A stretch of 64,000 bases of DNA. It comes from Halobacillus litoralis. Lineage in GTDB: Bacteria; Bacillota; Bacilli; Bacillales; Halobacillaceae. The position numbers were made by a program, and so were the translations under genes. This document shows positions 8,247-16,005 of this stretch, piece after piece (positions within the stretch are counted from its first letter, which is position 1; each line of letters begins with the position of its first letter). The notes under the pieces are model-generated. The model was not told the DNA's origin. It saw nothing but the letters and a program-made list of their open reading frames with translations, and searched no databases. The stretch is from contig NZ_WMEW01000010.1 in assembly GCF_009856355.1 (NCBI RefSeq), forward strand, positions 1 through 64,000, in the 5' to 3' direction.

Positions 8247-9613
8247 ATTTCAAACAACTCAGTGAAGATTATCTGGACTCGTTCGTCCAGCAGGCTGGTA
8301 AACTGATCAGCATCCCAAGTGTTTACACAGAAGATGAAGGGACACCATTCGGACCTTCGATACAGGAAGCCTTGTCTCATATGCTGGCTTTAGGGGAAAG
8401 AGACGGTTTTGTGACGAAGAACATCGACGGATATGCCGGCCATATTGAATTTGGAGAAGGAGACGAAATCATTGGTGTGCTCGGCCACCTTGATGTGGTT
8501 CCTGCCGGGGAAGGGTGGACTTCTCCGCCCTTTGAACCTGTTGTAAGAAATGAAAGGCTGTATGGGCGGGGAGCCCAGGATGATAAAGGACCTGTGATGG
8601 CTGCTTATATGGCAATGAAAATGCTGAAGGACCAAGGGTTTATCCCAAGGAAAAAAATACGGCTCATCCTAGGAACAGACGAAGAGCGGGACTGGCAGGG
8701 AATGGCTCATTATTTTAAGAAGGAACCAATGCCTGCAGCAGGGTTTACCCCGGATGCTTCTTTTCCAGTGATCCATGCTGAAAAGGGGCTGCTGGATGCT
8801 TATGTTACCTATCCCTCCGAATCAAGCAGGGAAGGGGAGGCTGCCCTTTTGAACGTGAAAGGCGGAGGTCCTTTGAACATGGTGCCCGATGAGGCGGTCG
8901 CTGAAATATCGGGAGACATCCGGGCTGCTTTTGAAGCTTATGTTAAGGACGATCAAGAGAAGGCATATCTGGAGGAAAAAGAAGAGTCTGTAAGGATAGT
9001 GTTTAAAGGGAGAGCGGCTCATGCGAGCCGGCCGGAGACAGGGAAAAACGCGCTGACCGATCTGCTTGGTTTTTTAAAAACGCTTCCTCTCCCTGCTTCC
9101 GACCAGGCGGCTGCCGAACATCTGCACGCCAGTTTTAAAGATACGAATGGGCGGGGACTTGGATTAGAGATTAGTGATGATGTGTCTGGTCCATTAACGT
9201 CAAACTTGGGTTCTCTTGAGAAAACAAACGAAGGCTGGAAGGCCGGGGTGAACCTTCGATATCCAGTAACGGCTGATGCCGATCAGGTTATCAGAGAGCT
9301 GCATACGGCGTTGGAGAGAAACGAAGGGAAACTTGAGATTTATGATCATCTTGCTTCTATCCACCTCGAGAAAGAGGACCCTTTTGTGCAGACATTGTTG
9401 ACGGTGTATAACGATGCCACGGGGGAGAAGGCTGAAGCTTTATCCATTGGAGGAGCTACTTACGCCCGGGCTTTGAAAACGGGTGTAGCTTTCGGAGCGA
9501 TGTTTGCTGACAGCCCGGATACAGCCCACCAGGCAGATGAGCACGTGCGGCTCCAGGACATGGTCAAGGCTATGGCAATCTATGCAGAGAGTCTATACAG
9601 GCTCACAAAATAA
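8243..9613 (+). CDS. pepV: Dipeptidase PepV (M20 family)
   Basis: A 456-residue zinc dipeptidase of the M20 family, close to the normal PepV length. Metal ligands and catalytic residues are visible in GHLDVVPAGEGW (His82, Asp84), GAQDDKGP (Asp114 region), GTDEERDWQGM (the general-base Glu pair near 147-148) and FTPDASFPV. The inserted lid domain lies between about 185 and 330. It hydrolyses dipeptides taken up or made by other peptidases in the cytoplasm. Its first codon overlaps the last codon of the channel gene. The last His ligand is probably within DTAHQADEHV near the C-terminus. Confidence 0.93.
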   Translation: MNFKQLSEDYLDSFVQQAGKLISIPSVYTEDEGTPFGPSIQEALSHMLALGERDGFVTKNIDGYAGHIEFGEGDEIIGVLGHLDVVPAGEGWTSPPFEPVVRNERLYGRGAQDDKGPVMAAYMAMKMLKDQGFIPRKKIRLILGTDEERDWQGMAHYFKKEPMPAAGFTPDASFPVIHAEKGLLDAYVTYPSESSREGEAALLNVKGGGPLNMVPDEAVAEISGDIRAAFEAYVKDDQEKAYLEEKEESVRIVFKGRAAHASRPETGKNALTDLLGFLKTLPLPASDQAAAEHLHASFKDTNGRGLGLEISDDVSGPLTSNLGSLEKTNEGWKAGVNLRYPVTADADQVIRELHTALERNEGKLEIYDHLASIHLEKEDPFVQTLLTVYNDATGEKAEALSIGGATYARALKTGVAFGAMFADSPDTAHQADEHVRLQDMVKAMAIYAESLYRLTK

Positions 9614-9758
9614 AACTTCACTTCCATCCATTGGGGGAGGTCAGCAAAAGGGACCCTCTCCGGTGTAGGACTGGCTTTCCTGCTCGCAATGGGTCTTATA
9701 CTATTTTTAACCGAGTACGACTGGTATTTATGCAAGTACGGCAGCACAAGGAGTCTCT

Positions 9759-10004
9759 ATGGATTTGTATATCCCGGCAGGTTTGTTGTTTGTGCTGGAA
9801 ATTGCACTGACTGACGTGCGTGCTGCGGCGGTGAAAAATGGACATGGTAACGCCGTATTCACTTTTCTCGGAGGGGTTTTTATCGACTGGCACAGCGAAG
9901 CTTTTATGTACGGCATTTTCTCTTTAGTAACGTGTGGGGGGACAGCGCTGTTATTCGTACTCAGACATCAAATAAATTTATCCAGAGCGGAGGCCTGCTT
10001 ATGA
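9759..10004 (+). CDS. Small membrane protein, possibly the remnant of a longer gene
   Basis: An unrecognised 81-residue protein with hydrophobic segments at about 5-18, 32-45 and 48-66 separated by ALTDVRAAAVKNGHG and IDWHSEAF. The start at 9759 has AAGGAG five bases upstream, and its TGA overlaps the thpR ATG, which argues for real translation. However, sequence just upstream (9650-9712) encodes another membrane-like stretch (GVGLAFLLAMGLILFL) in a different frame. It would join this one through YASTAAQGVS if a single base were removed near 9712. The gene may therefore be the 3' part of a frameshifted ~115-residue protein. Confidence 0.5.
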   Translation: MDLYIPAGLLFVLEIALTDVRAAAVKNGHGNAVFTFLGGVFIDWHSEAFMYGIFSLVTCGGTALLFVLRHQINLSRAEACL

Positions 10005-10549
10005 ACAGCCATTATTTCGTGGGTATTCAAGTACCGAGGGAACTTGCCGGGCATTTGTCCAGCTGGCAGCATACTCTCCAGAAGCATATGCGTTACAAAG
10101 TATGGACGAATGCAGAAGACTTTCACGTGACTCTAAAGTTTTTAGGAGCGGCATCCGATGAAAAAATAAACAGGCTCATGTCCATGCTCCAGCAGCAAAA
10201 CCTGCCGGATGCATTTTCCACAACTGTCGGCCCGGCCGGTGGTTTTGGTCATCCGGAAGCTCCGAGGGTTTTTCTTGCAGAGGTGGAGAAGCCTCCCGGT
10301 CTGGTAAAGCTGTATAAGCGGGTGGAGGAGGCGGCAGCTGCGTCGGGCTGGGAACGGGAAAAAAGAGATTTCCACCCCCATATAACGCTTGCGAAAAAAC
10401 AGGCGGAAGGACGGTCACCGCTTTCACTCAGTCACGTTCCCGCCGTTTTTCAACAGCAGTTTTCCATCATGGTGGAACGCATCACCCTGTACAGAATCCA
10501 CCCTGGTGAAAATCCGAAGTATAAAGACGTGTTCACCATTGATTTGTAA
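10001..10549 (+). CDS. thpR: RNA 2',3'-cyclic 3'-phosphodiesterase (2H family)
   Basis: A 182-residue 2H phosphoesterase (LigT/ThpR). Both catalytic HxTx motifs are present, FHVTLKFLG near 43-51 and HPHITLAKK near 126-134, in the spacing typical of the family. It opens 2',3'-cyclic phosphates on RNA ends and can act as a ligase in vitro. The start at 10001 is supported by GCGGAGG and overlaps the preceding small gene by four bases; the next gene begins 14 bp downstream. It matches B. subtilis YtlP in position. Confidence 0.9.
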   Translation: MNSHYFVGIQVPRELAGHLSSWQHTLQKHMRYKVWTNAEDFHVTLKFLGAASDEKINRLMSMLQQQNLPDAFSTTVGPAGGFGHPEAPRVFLAEVEKPPGLVKLYKRVEEAAAASGWEREKRDFHPHITLAKKQAEGRSPLSLSHVPAVFQQQFSIMVERITLYRIHPGENPKYKDVFTIDL

Positions 10550-10563
10550 AAGTAGGGATAACA

Positions 10564-11481
10564 ATGGCTCAATTAATTAAACTGAATGATTATATATCCA
10601 GATATCATGTGAATATGTATCAGTATCCTGCACAGTTTATCCGGTTAAAACAGGAAAACTGGCAGAAGATGCGCACCCTTTATGAGAGGGGACAGCTTGA
10701 CTTTCAAAGCGAATCAGCCGTCACGGATGAAACGGAAATCGAAAAAATCCCGTGGTGGAAAGCGTTGTTCCGGGAGAAGAAGGTGGAACAGCCGGTTGAA
10801 GCGGCCGCCCCTTTAGAAAGCCGGAAAACCCCGCGGTCCTTGAGGGAGTTAAAGCAGTATTATCTCGATGGTCTGCTTCCGTTTCAATTGAAATGGGCAA
10901 CCACAACGCTCCAGAATAAGTCCTTTTTACATCCGTCCTATCAGGAGGATGCATCCCTTTCCTTCTATCTTCAACGCTTTCCGGATACCTATCTGCTCAT
11001 GTACGATCCTGTGGCTCAGCTGAGAAATACGGATTTGGAAATCGATCATATCCTGATCGGTCCAAACAGCCTGGAATTGATTACATCCCTTCCGGCGCGC
11101 GCTGGTGAAACCGCTTATGTCTTGTCTGAGCACACGTGGCTTTTGGAAGACGGGAATATTCAGAGGAAAGTCCCGAGTCCTTTAATTTCGCTAAAGCGGA
11201 CAGAAACTTTCGTGCGCAGTGTTTTAAAAACATATGACATTGACTTTCCCTATACCAAAGTCGTCCTATCCCCTCAATTGTCGTTTGAAAAAATGCAGGA
11301 GCCTTACGAGACGTTCTATATCGGAGATAAAGAGTACAATCGTTGGCTGTATGAGAAAAGGCAGATGCGCACACCTTTGAAACATAAGCAGTTGAAAACA
11401 GCAGAAGCCCTTTTGAAGCACTGCCGGACAAGTGCTGTCAAACGAGCAGAATGGGATACAGAAGACTCTTTGGAAGAATAG
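10564..11481 (+). CDS. ytlQ: NERD-like (nuclease-related) domain protein YtlQ
   Basis: A 305-residue protein sitting where B. subtilis has ytlQ. Residues 1-110 are charged and helical (YHVNMYQYPAQFIRLKQENW, ELKQYYLDGLLPFQLKWA). The centre has DLEIDHILIGPNSLELI near 157-173, which resembles the strand-turn core of NERD domains (D-H-x-L-I-G-P-N). The C-terminus is basic. NERD domains are thought to be nuclease-derived, but no biochemical role is known for this protein. It may bind or process nucleic acid alongside ThpR; this is inference from the shared operon. The ribosome binding site (TAGGGAT) is weak. Confidence 0.65.
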   Translation: MAQLIKLNDYISRYHVNMYQYPAQFIRLKQENWQKMRTLYERGQLDFQSESAVTDETEIEKIPWWKALFREKKVEQPVEAAAPLESRKTPRSLRELKQYYLDGLLPFQLKWATTTLQNKSFLHPSYQEDASLSFYLQRFPDTYLLMYDPVAQLRNTDLEIDHILIGPNSLELITSLPARAGETAYVLSEHTWLLEDGNIQRKVPSPLISLKRTETFVRSVLKTYDIDFPYTKVVLSPQLSFEKMQEPYETFYIGDKEYNRWLYEKRQMRTPLKHKQLKTAEALLKHCRTSAVKRAEWDTEDSLEE

Positions 11482-11695
11482 GAATCACGGAGTTGATGTG
11501 AGTTGATTTTGATGGTTATAACCGTCCCCGCTCTTTTTCATAGCCGTCACGGTTCAACGGCTGTGATGGATTAGGATATATGAAAAAATCCTGCAGCCGG
11601 TGACCCTATTAACCGCACGATTCCCTTCCTTTATATCCGTAGTAGATGTGAAAAGCAGGGAATGGACAGCCATTCGACTTACAGGGAGTGGGCGT

Positions 11696-12619
11696 ATGTA
11701 TATCCTGATTGTGAATCCCGCGGCAGGAAACGGCCGGGGGTTGAAGCTTTTCAAACAGCTTAAAAAAACTAAGGAATACCATAGACAAAACATCCGGACA
11801 TTTTTCACAAAGGCCTCAGAAGGGGCGGAAGCGCTGGCGGCGGAGCTGTCAAAAATAGAGGCCCCTTCCTTGAAAGCCTGCCTGGTCCTTGGAGGGGACG
11901 GCACCCTTCATGAAGTGATCAATGGCTGGAAGCCGCAGGGGCGGGTTCCCATCTGTTTTTTACCGGCCGGTTCAGGGAATGACTTCGCAAGAGGGCTGGG
12001 TGTAAAGGCAGGAATCCTGCCCTTATTTAAAGCGGTTCTCCGTAATCCGGAGGAGCATCATGTTTATCTTGGAAACTACCGTTTGCCGAAGGGGGAAGAA
12101 AGAACCTTCTTGAACAATATCGGAATCGGTTTTGACGGGGCTGTGGCCTCTTATGCAGACCGTCCGGCTTTTAGGGTATGGATGCGCCGGCTTCATTTAA
12201 CGAAGTGGATCTACCCCGCTGCTCTCATTTGTGCTCTACCGTCTTTCAAGCCCTTTGAGGTGGAAGTGAAGCTGGATGGTCAGGCACCTGTGATGGAAAA
12301 AGTGATGATGATTACGATGACCAATCACCCTTATTTCGGAGGCGGTATGAAATTGGCTCCCCGGTCTGATTTTCAACATCCGCGCATGTCGGTCATACTC
12401 GTTCGAGCTCTGTCCAAACAGAAACTGCTCACTCTATTCCTCAGCGTTTTTATAGGAAAACATACAGCATTGAAGGAGGTTGTGGAGTGGGAGGCAGACA
12501 CGGTGCACATCCGTACAAAGCATGAAACGTTTTTCCAGGTCGACGGCCAGCCTTCCCGCTCAGATGAATGGCTGATGAAGAAAGCGTCATCAAAAACGAC
12601 ATTCCTCAGCAATTCATAG
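11696..12619 (+). CDS. ytlR: Diacylglycerol/lipid kinase family protein YtlR
   Basis: A 307-residue soluble kinase of the DagK/YegS/sphingosine-kinase superfamily. The nucleotide-binding core has NPAAGNGRG near 6-14, the LGGDGTLHEVING signature near 64-76 and LPAGSGNDFARGLG near 88-101. A C-terminal beta domain follows (HPYFGGGMKLAP, FFQVDGQPS). It transfers phosphate from ATP to a lipid hydroxyl; the true substrate of YtlR is not established. The ATG at 11696 follows AGGGAGTG; the frame is open further upstream to 11600 but without a good start. The 214 bp before it holds a weak hairpin at 11541-11568. Confidence 0.85.
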   Translation: MYILIVNPAAGNGRGLKLFKQLKKTKEYHRQNIRTFFTKASEGAEALAAELSKIEAPSLKACLVLGGDGTLHEVINGWKPQGRVPICFLPAGSGNDFARGLGVKAGILPLFKAVLRNPEEHHVYLGNYRLPKGEERTFLNNIGIGFDGAVASYADRPAFRVWMRRLHLTKWIYPAALICALPSFKPFEVEVKLDGQAPVMEKVMMITMTNHPYFGGGMKLAPRSDFQHPRMSVILVRALSKQKLLTLFLSVFIGKHTALKEVVEWEADTVHIRTKHETFFQVDGQPSRSDEWLMKKASSKTTFLSNS

Positions 12620-12762
12620 ATATCTCTTGAAACTTTACAGATCAATGAGTTAATCTATTCTAAGGTGACTATTGAATCGGCAGGGTATATTTCGAATAAT
12701 GACAAAAGTACGGTATACTGAATGAATAAAGATGTGATTCAATCACAAGAGGATTTGAGGAA

Positions 12763-13575
12763 TTGAAGGTGAATTGGTTGGAACATATACTCGGTAGTAA
12801 TTGGACAATAACACCAGCAGGCGGTTCAACAGGGGAAGCTTACTATGCCCAGACAGATGAGAAGCGGCTGTTTTTAAAACGCAACTCTTCACCTTTTTTA
12901 GCTGTCCTGTCTGCAGAAGGGATCGTTCCTAAGCTGATCTGGACCAAAAGGCTGGAGAACGGGGATGTCATTACTGCCCAGGAATGGCTGGACGGGCGGG
13001 AGTTAAATCCAGAAGAGATGAAACACCCGAGAGTCGCAGCCCTGTTAAGTAAGATTCACCATTCCACTGAGCTGCTGGATATGTTAATGAGACTGGGTAA
13101 GCATCCTTTAACCCCTGATGAAATACTTTTGGACATTAAGGAAAATCAGAAGGTTCTTGATAAGGTGGACCCGAGGATAGAAATTCATCAGGCCGTCAGA
13201 TACCTTGAGCAGGAAGTTTGGAATGTTCAGCATGATGTTCACGTCGTCTGCCATTGTGATACAAATCATAATAACTGGATGTTATCAGCAAGAGATCACC
13301 TTTATCTGATTGATTGGGATAACGCTATGGTAGCTGATCCGGCTTTGGATCTTGGAATGCTTTTATATAACTATATCCCTGAGGATTATTGGGAAACGTG
13401 GCTGAAGGAGTATGGCATCCAGCCGGATTCCCATATGTTCCAACGGATGAAATGGTATTCCATCTCCCAGGCTCTTTCTTTTATCCAGTGGCATCAAATG
13501 CGGGGCGAATATCATGAATCCTCCGTACGAACGGAAAAGTTAAAAACCATCATGAAGCAGCATGGAATTATATAA
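12763..13575 (+). CDS. ytmP: Aminoglycoside/choline-type phosphotransferase YtmP
   Basis: A 270-residue small-molecule kinase of the APH/choline kinase fold. Visible elements are the N-terminal Gly-rich loop region (AGGSTGEAYYA), the catalytic loop HCDTNHNNWML near 163-173 (Asp plus Asn) and the metal-binding DWDNAM near 184. It phosphorylates a hydroxyl on an unknown metabolite. The TTG at 12763 is the likely start (AGAGGA, spacing 8), with a GTG two codons later as an alternative. It precedes trmB in B. subtilis too, but here an SDR gene and a small divergent gene separate them. A strong terminator follows. Confidence 0.82.
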   Translation: MKVNWLEHILGSNWTITPAGGSTGEAYYAQTDEKRLFLKRNSSPFLAVLSAEGIVPKLIWTKRLENGDVITAQEWLDGRELNPEEMKHPRVAALLSKIHHSTELLDMLMRLGKHPLTPDEILLDIKENQKVLDKVDPRIEIHQAVRYLEQEVWNVQHDVHVVCHCDTNHNNWMLSARDHLYLIDWDNAMVADPALDLGMLLYNYIPEDYWETWLKEYGIQPDSHMFQRMKWYSISQALSFIQWHQMRGEYHESSVRTEKLKTIMKQHGII

Positions 13576-13590
13576 ACGTCCAATAGAGGG

Positions 13591-13624
13591 AAAGCTTATG
13601 CCGCCGCGGCATAAGCTTTTTTTG
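13591..13624 (+). terminator. Terminator of ytmP
   Basis: The inverted repeat aaagcttatgccgc / gcggcataagcttt, with almost no loop, is followed by T7. Confidence 0.9.
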
Positions 13625-13705
13625 ACGGCTTCGAGAACATCCAAAGGATCAATTTTCCAAACAGGCGGGTATCGTTGAGGTATCAGTCATTGGGAGGGGT
13701 ATGAT

Positions 13706-14407
13706 ATGGAGAAAAACGTACTCGTGTCAGGTGGAAACCGCGGCCTGGGTTTTGAGGCATGCCGTCAGCTGTCAGAAGCAGGGTTTAAGGTATGGCACGG
13801 AGCCAGAAATGAGGAGAAAGGGAAGGAAGCGGCCTTCCGGCTTCAGGAGGAGGGACTCGACGTCCAGTTTATTTTCCTTGATGCTGCCCAGCCGGATAAG
13901 ATGGATGCAGTGAGGGATAAAATTCTTGAAGAGGACGGCCGGATCGATGCCCTGATCAATAATGCCGGCATCTTCCCGGATAAAAAAAGTTCCATTCTGG
14001 ACATTGACGCGGTCACCTTTGAGGAAATTCAACTTGTGAATTATTTTGGTCCTTATTTTCTCATGAGCAGCCTTATGCCTGTGATGCTTGAGAATAATTA
14101 TGGCCGGATCGTTAACGTTGCCGCAGAGATAGGGGTCAGCCGGGCGATGGACGCTCCAATGGCCGGCGCCTATAAAGCGTCCAAGTACAGCTTGAATGCC
14201 TTGACGAGGTTGTTTGCAGGAGCAGCACGCCGGAAGAACGTGAAAGTGAACTCCGTAAGTCCCGGCTGGGTGAAAACGGACCTTGGAGGAGAAAAGGCAG
14301 AGCGGGAGCCGGAAGAGGCCATGGAAGGGATCTTATGGCTTTCGCAGCTGGAGGAGGATGGTCCGACAGGGAAATTCTTCAAAGACAAGGAGGAGCTTGA
14401 ATTTTAA
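13706..14407 (+). CDS. Short-chain dehydrogenase/reductase
   Basis: A classical SDR of 233 residues. The cofactor motif GGNRGLGFEA is at 8-17, the NNAG motif at 86-89 and the catalytic YKASK near 155, with KVNSVSPGWVKTDLGG after it. The basic residue in GARNEEK after beta-2 suggests NADP(H) preference. The ATG follows GGGAGGGG with a good gap. It has no partner in an operon. Its substrate cannot be deduced; eukaryotic carbonyl reductases share the extended PGWVKTDLGG block, so a carbonyl reductase role is plausible. Confidence 0.88.
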   Translation: MEKNVLVSGGNRGLGFEACRQLSEAGFKVWHGARNEEKGKEAAFRLQEEGLDVQFIFLDAAQPDKMDAVRDKILEEDGRIDALINNAGIFPDKKSSILDIDAVTFEEIQLVNYFGPYFLMSSLMPVMLENNYGRIVNVAAEIGVSRAMDAPMAGAYKASKYSLNALTRLFAGAARRKNVKVNSVSPGWVKTDLGGEKAEREPEEAMEGILWLSQLEEDGPTGKFFKDKEELEF

Positions 14408-14494
14408 TGGGCTGTCAGCCTTAATGAAAAAAACACTGCCCTTAGGCACGGCCACTTAAAAACGGAGATTCTTGAAAGGTAAAGGTCAAAAATG

Positions 14495-14537
14495 TGGAAT
14501 GCCATGGAGTATTTTATCCATGTCATCCGCTTTTTTT
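14495..14537 (+). terminator. Terminator 1 after the SDR gene
   Basis: An imperfect stem (ggaatgccatgga / tccatgtcatcc) with a loop of about 8 bases precedes T7. It begins a 450-bp stretch (14408-14858) without a convincing plus-strand gene, which otherwise holds two more hairpins and a structured minus-strand element. Confidence 0.65.
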
Positions 14538-14625
14538 ATTTTCAGGAGGCATATCCTTTCTATTCCTTCATTCGTTTCACATTCGCTGTAGTAATCACAA
14601 TGGCGGATTGAAGGCGCATACTTTT

Positions 14626-14664
14626 AAGACCCGGAGATGAGGCTGCCTCATTTCCGGGTCTTTA
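14626..14664 (+). terminator. Terminator 2 in the same gap
   Basis: A strong stem (aagacccgg...gatgagg / cctcatt...ccgggtctt) with a 3-base loop and T-rich flank. No gene is seen between this hairpin and the one at 14495, so its client transcript is unclear. Confidence 0.7.
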
Positions 14665-14682
14665 TGTATTTTTTCATTGTAC

Positions 14683-14731
14683 AAAAAAAGAGTGATGTTC
14701 TTTTATCATTAAAAGAACATCACTCTTTTTA
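14683..14731. terminator. Long terminator hairpin, best on the minus strand
   Basis: A ~19-bp perfect stem (aaaagagtgatgttctttta and its complement) with a short loop. On the minus strand it ends in T7, so it terminates the transcript of the 57-residue gene and its structured 3' part. Confidence 0.85.
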
Positions 14732-14825
14732 GGTGGGACGCCGTTGATTCCACGAAGAGCGTCCGATGGTGACGCCCGTAGCAGGCATCCATCGACATGC
14801 GGTTCGTGAGAATCAACAACCACCT
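14731..14825 (-). ncRNA. Candidate structured RNA element in the 3' UTR of the 57-residue gene
   Basis: This 95-bp stretch folds into one long rod. The outer arms are aggtgg (14731-14736) with ccacct (14820-14825). Next come gttgattc (14743-14750) with gaatcaac (14810-14817) and cacgaa (14751-14756) with ttcgtg (14803-14808). Further in, gtccgatgg (14761-14769) pairs with ccatcgac (14789-14796), and gacgcc (14771-14776) with ggcatc (14784-14789). The innermost stem has a C-A mismatch on the plus strand but a G-U pair on the minus strand, which points to minus-strand transcription. A terminator follows immediately. I do not recognise it as a known RNA family; an intercalated small repeat is the alternative. 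Confidence 0.5.
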
Positions 14826-14858
14826 TTACCCAGGCAGGAGTTATTCAACGGCCTCCCC

Positions 14859-15032
14859 TTAGGCAGCGGTTTTTTGTGTGGCTGGTGTATATTTAAGCTT
14901 TTTCGCTTTCACTTCTGCACTCATAAGTTCAGACATCTTTTCAAACGGATACACAAACAGGGCATAGCCTGCGAATAGAACAGAGAAGACGGCCAGAACA
15001 GATACTTCAAAAAGTTTTGTCATCAATTTCAT
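14859..15032 (-). CDS. 57-residue single-span membrane peptide, unknown
   Basis: Reads MKLMTKLFEVSVLAVFSVLF, then AGYALFVYPFEKMSELMSAE and a basic tail ending KYTPATQKTAA. There is one transmembrane helix at about residues 9-29, then a short amphipathic charged part of about 25 residues. I do not recognise the family. A GGGAGTG lies 11 bases before the ATG, a little far but usable. Upstream a cre-like box overlaps a plausible promoter, and downstream come a rod-like RNA element and a strong terminator, so it forms a separate transcription unit. It is absent from the B. subtilis ytmP-trmB gap as far as I recall. Confidence 0.6.
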   Translation of the reverse strand: MKLMTKLFEVSVLAVFSVLFAGYALFVYPFEKMSELMSAEVKAKKLKYTPATQKTAA

Positions 15033-15086
15033 AGCTTTCTCATCACTCCCGTTCAGTATTGATCAACACGATATTCATCATAAATT

Positions 15087-15100
15087 AGGAAGCGCTTACA
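15087..15100 (-). promoter_or_regulatory. Candidate CcpA binding site (cre)
   Basis: aggaagcgcttaca fits the consensus TGWAANCGNTNWCA at all but positions 1 and 3. On the minus strand it lies between a weak -35 (ttgggt) and a -10 (tatgat) for the 57-residue gene, where CcpA would repress. Confidence 0.45.
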
Positions 15101-15294
15101 ACCCAACCCCCTAATAACGGTAAATTTTACGTTATACACGGAGCAGACGTTCTGAAGAAGATATAGAGGAAGAAATGGCTTTAATCATCACGAATTGTCC
15201 GGAATACGTACAGATACATCAAATATAGAAAAAGATTTTCAATTTTCCGGGCTTCATGGTACCATTTTATCGATAAGAAGGAGGAATTCCATAC

Positions 15295-15939
15295 ATGCGT
15301 TTAAGAAATAAACCCTGGGCGGACGATTTTCTAAGCGAAGAGGATCAGATTGTCGTTCAGGACCCGTTTGCACAAAAGGGAAGCTGGAAGGCGTTATTTT
15401 CCCACCCTGAACAGCCTCTTCATTTGGAAATCGGATCAGGAAAAGGTCAGTTTATTGCCGGCATGGGTGTCCAGCATCCGGAAATCAACTTTATCGGCAT
15501 TGAATTCGTAAAGAGTGTCATTGTCGGTGCGGTGAAAAAAGTCAAGGATGCGGAGACAGAGAACGTTCGGATGGTTAATGAAAATGCTAAAGATTTGACT
15601 GATCTGTTTGAACATAATGAAGTCGATCATATTTATTTGAACTTTTCCGATCCCTGGCCGAAAACGAAACATGAAAAGCGGAGGCTGACCTTCCATACGT
15701 TCCTTTCTCAATACGAATCCGTTCTCAAAGAAGAGGGCAGGGTGACGTTGAAAACGGATAACAAAGGATTATTCGAATATTCACTTGTCAGTTTTTCTGA
15801 GTACGGCATGATCCTCGAAGACGTATCTGTCGATCTGCATGCAGATGAGGATCCATTGAATGTTACGACGGAATATGAAGAGAAATTTTCAGCAAAAGGA
15901 CAGCCGATTTACCGGTGTACAGCAAGGTTCACAACTTGA
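15295..15939 (+). CDS. trmB: tRNA (guanine-N7-)-methyltransferase
   Basis: A 214-residue class I methyltransferase that forms m7G46 in tRNA using S-adenosylmethionine. The SAM-binding motif LEIGSGKGQFIAG is at 43-55 and the family signature NFSDPWPKTKHEKRRL near 116-131. The C-terminus has TEYEEKFSAKGQPIYR, which contacts the tRNA. AAGGAGG lies 8 bases before the ATG. It forms a unit with ytnP downstream in B. subtilis order, although a hairpin separates them here. The 260 bp upstream of the gene carry an imperfect palindrome at 15115-15134. Confidence 0.96.
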   Translation: MRLRNKPWADDFLSEEDQIVVQDPFAQKGSWKALFSHPEQPLHLEIGSGKGQFIAGMGVQHPEINFIGIEFVKSVIVGAVKKVKDAETENVRMVNENAKDLTDLFEHNEVDHIYLNFSDPWPKTKHEKRRLTFHTFLSQYESVLKEEGRVTLKTDNKGLFEYSLVSFSEYGMILEDVSVDLHADEDPLNVTTEYEEKFSAKGQPIYRCTARFTT

Positions 15940-15949
15940 TAGCGTTTTC

Positions 15950-15985
15950 AAGAGCTCTAGTTATTATGATAAACTAGAGCTATCT
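15950..15985 (+). terminator. Hairpin between trmB and ytnP
   Basis: The stem gctctag / ctagagc, with further A-T pairs, has a weak T-run and stands 20 bp before ytnP. It may be an attenuator or a partial terminator. Confidence 0.5.
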
Positions 15986-16005
15986 TTATGTAAGGGGTGA
16001 TGAAG

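Noticed and set aside
14540..14625. 19-codon minus-strand frame beginning MRLQSAIVIT.
   Set aside because: No ribosome binding site and it begins inside a terminator stem.
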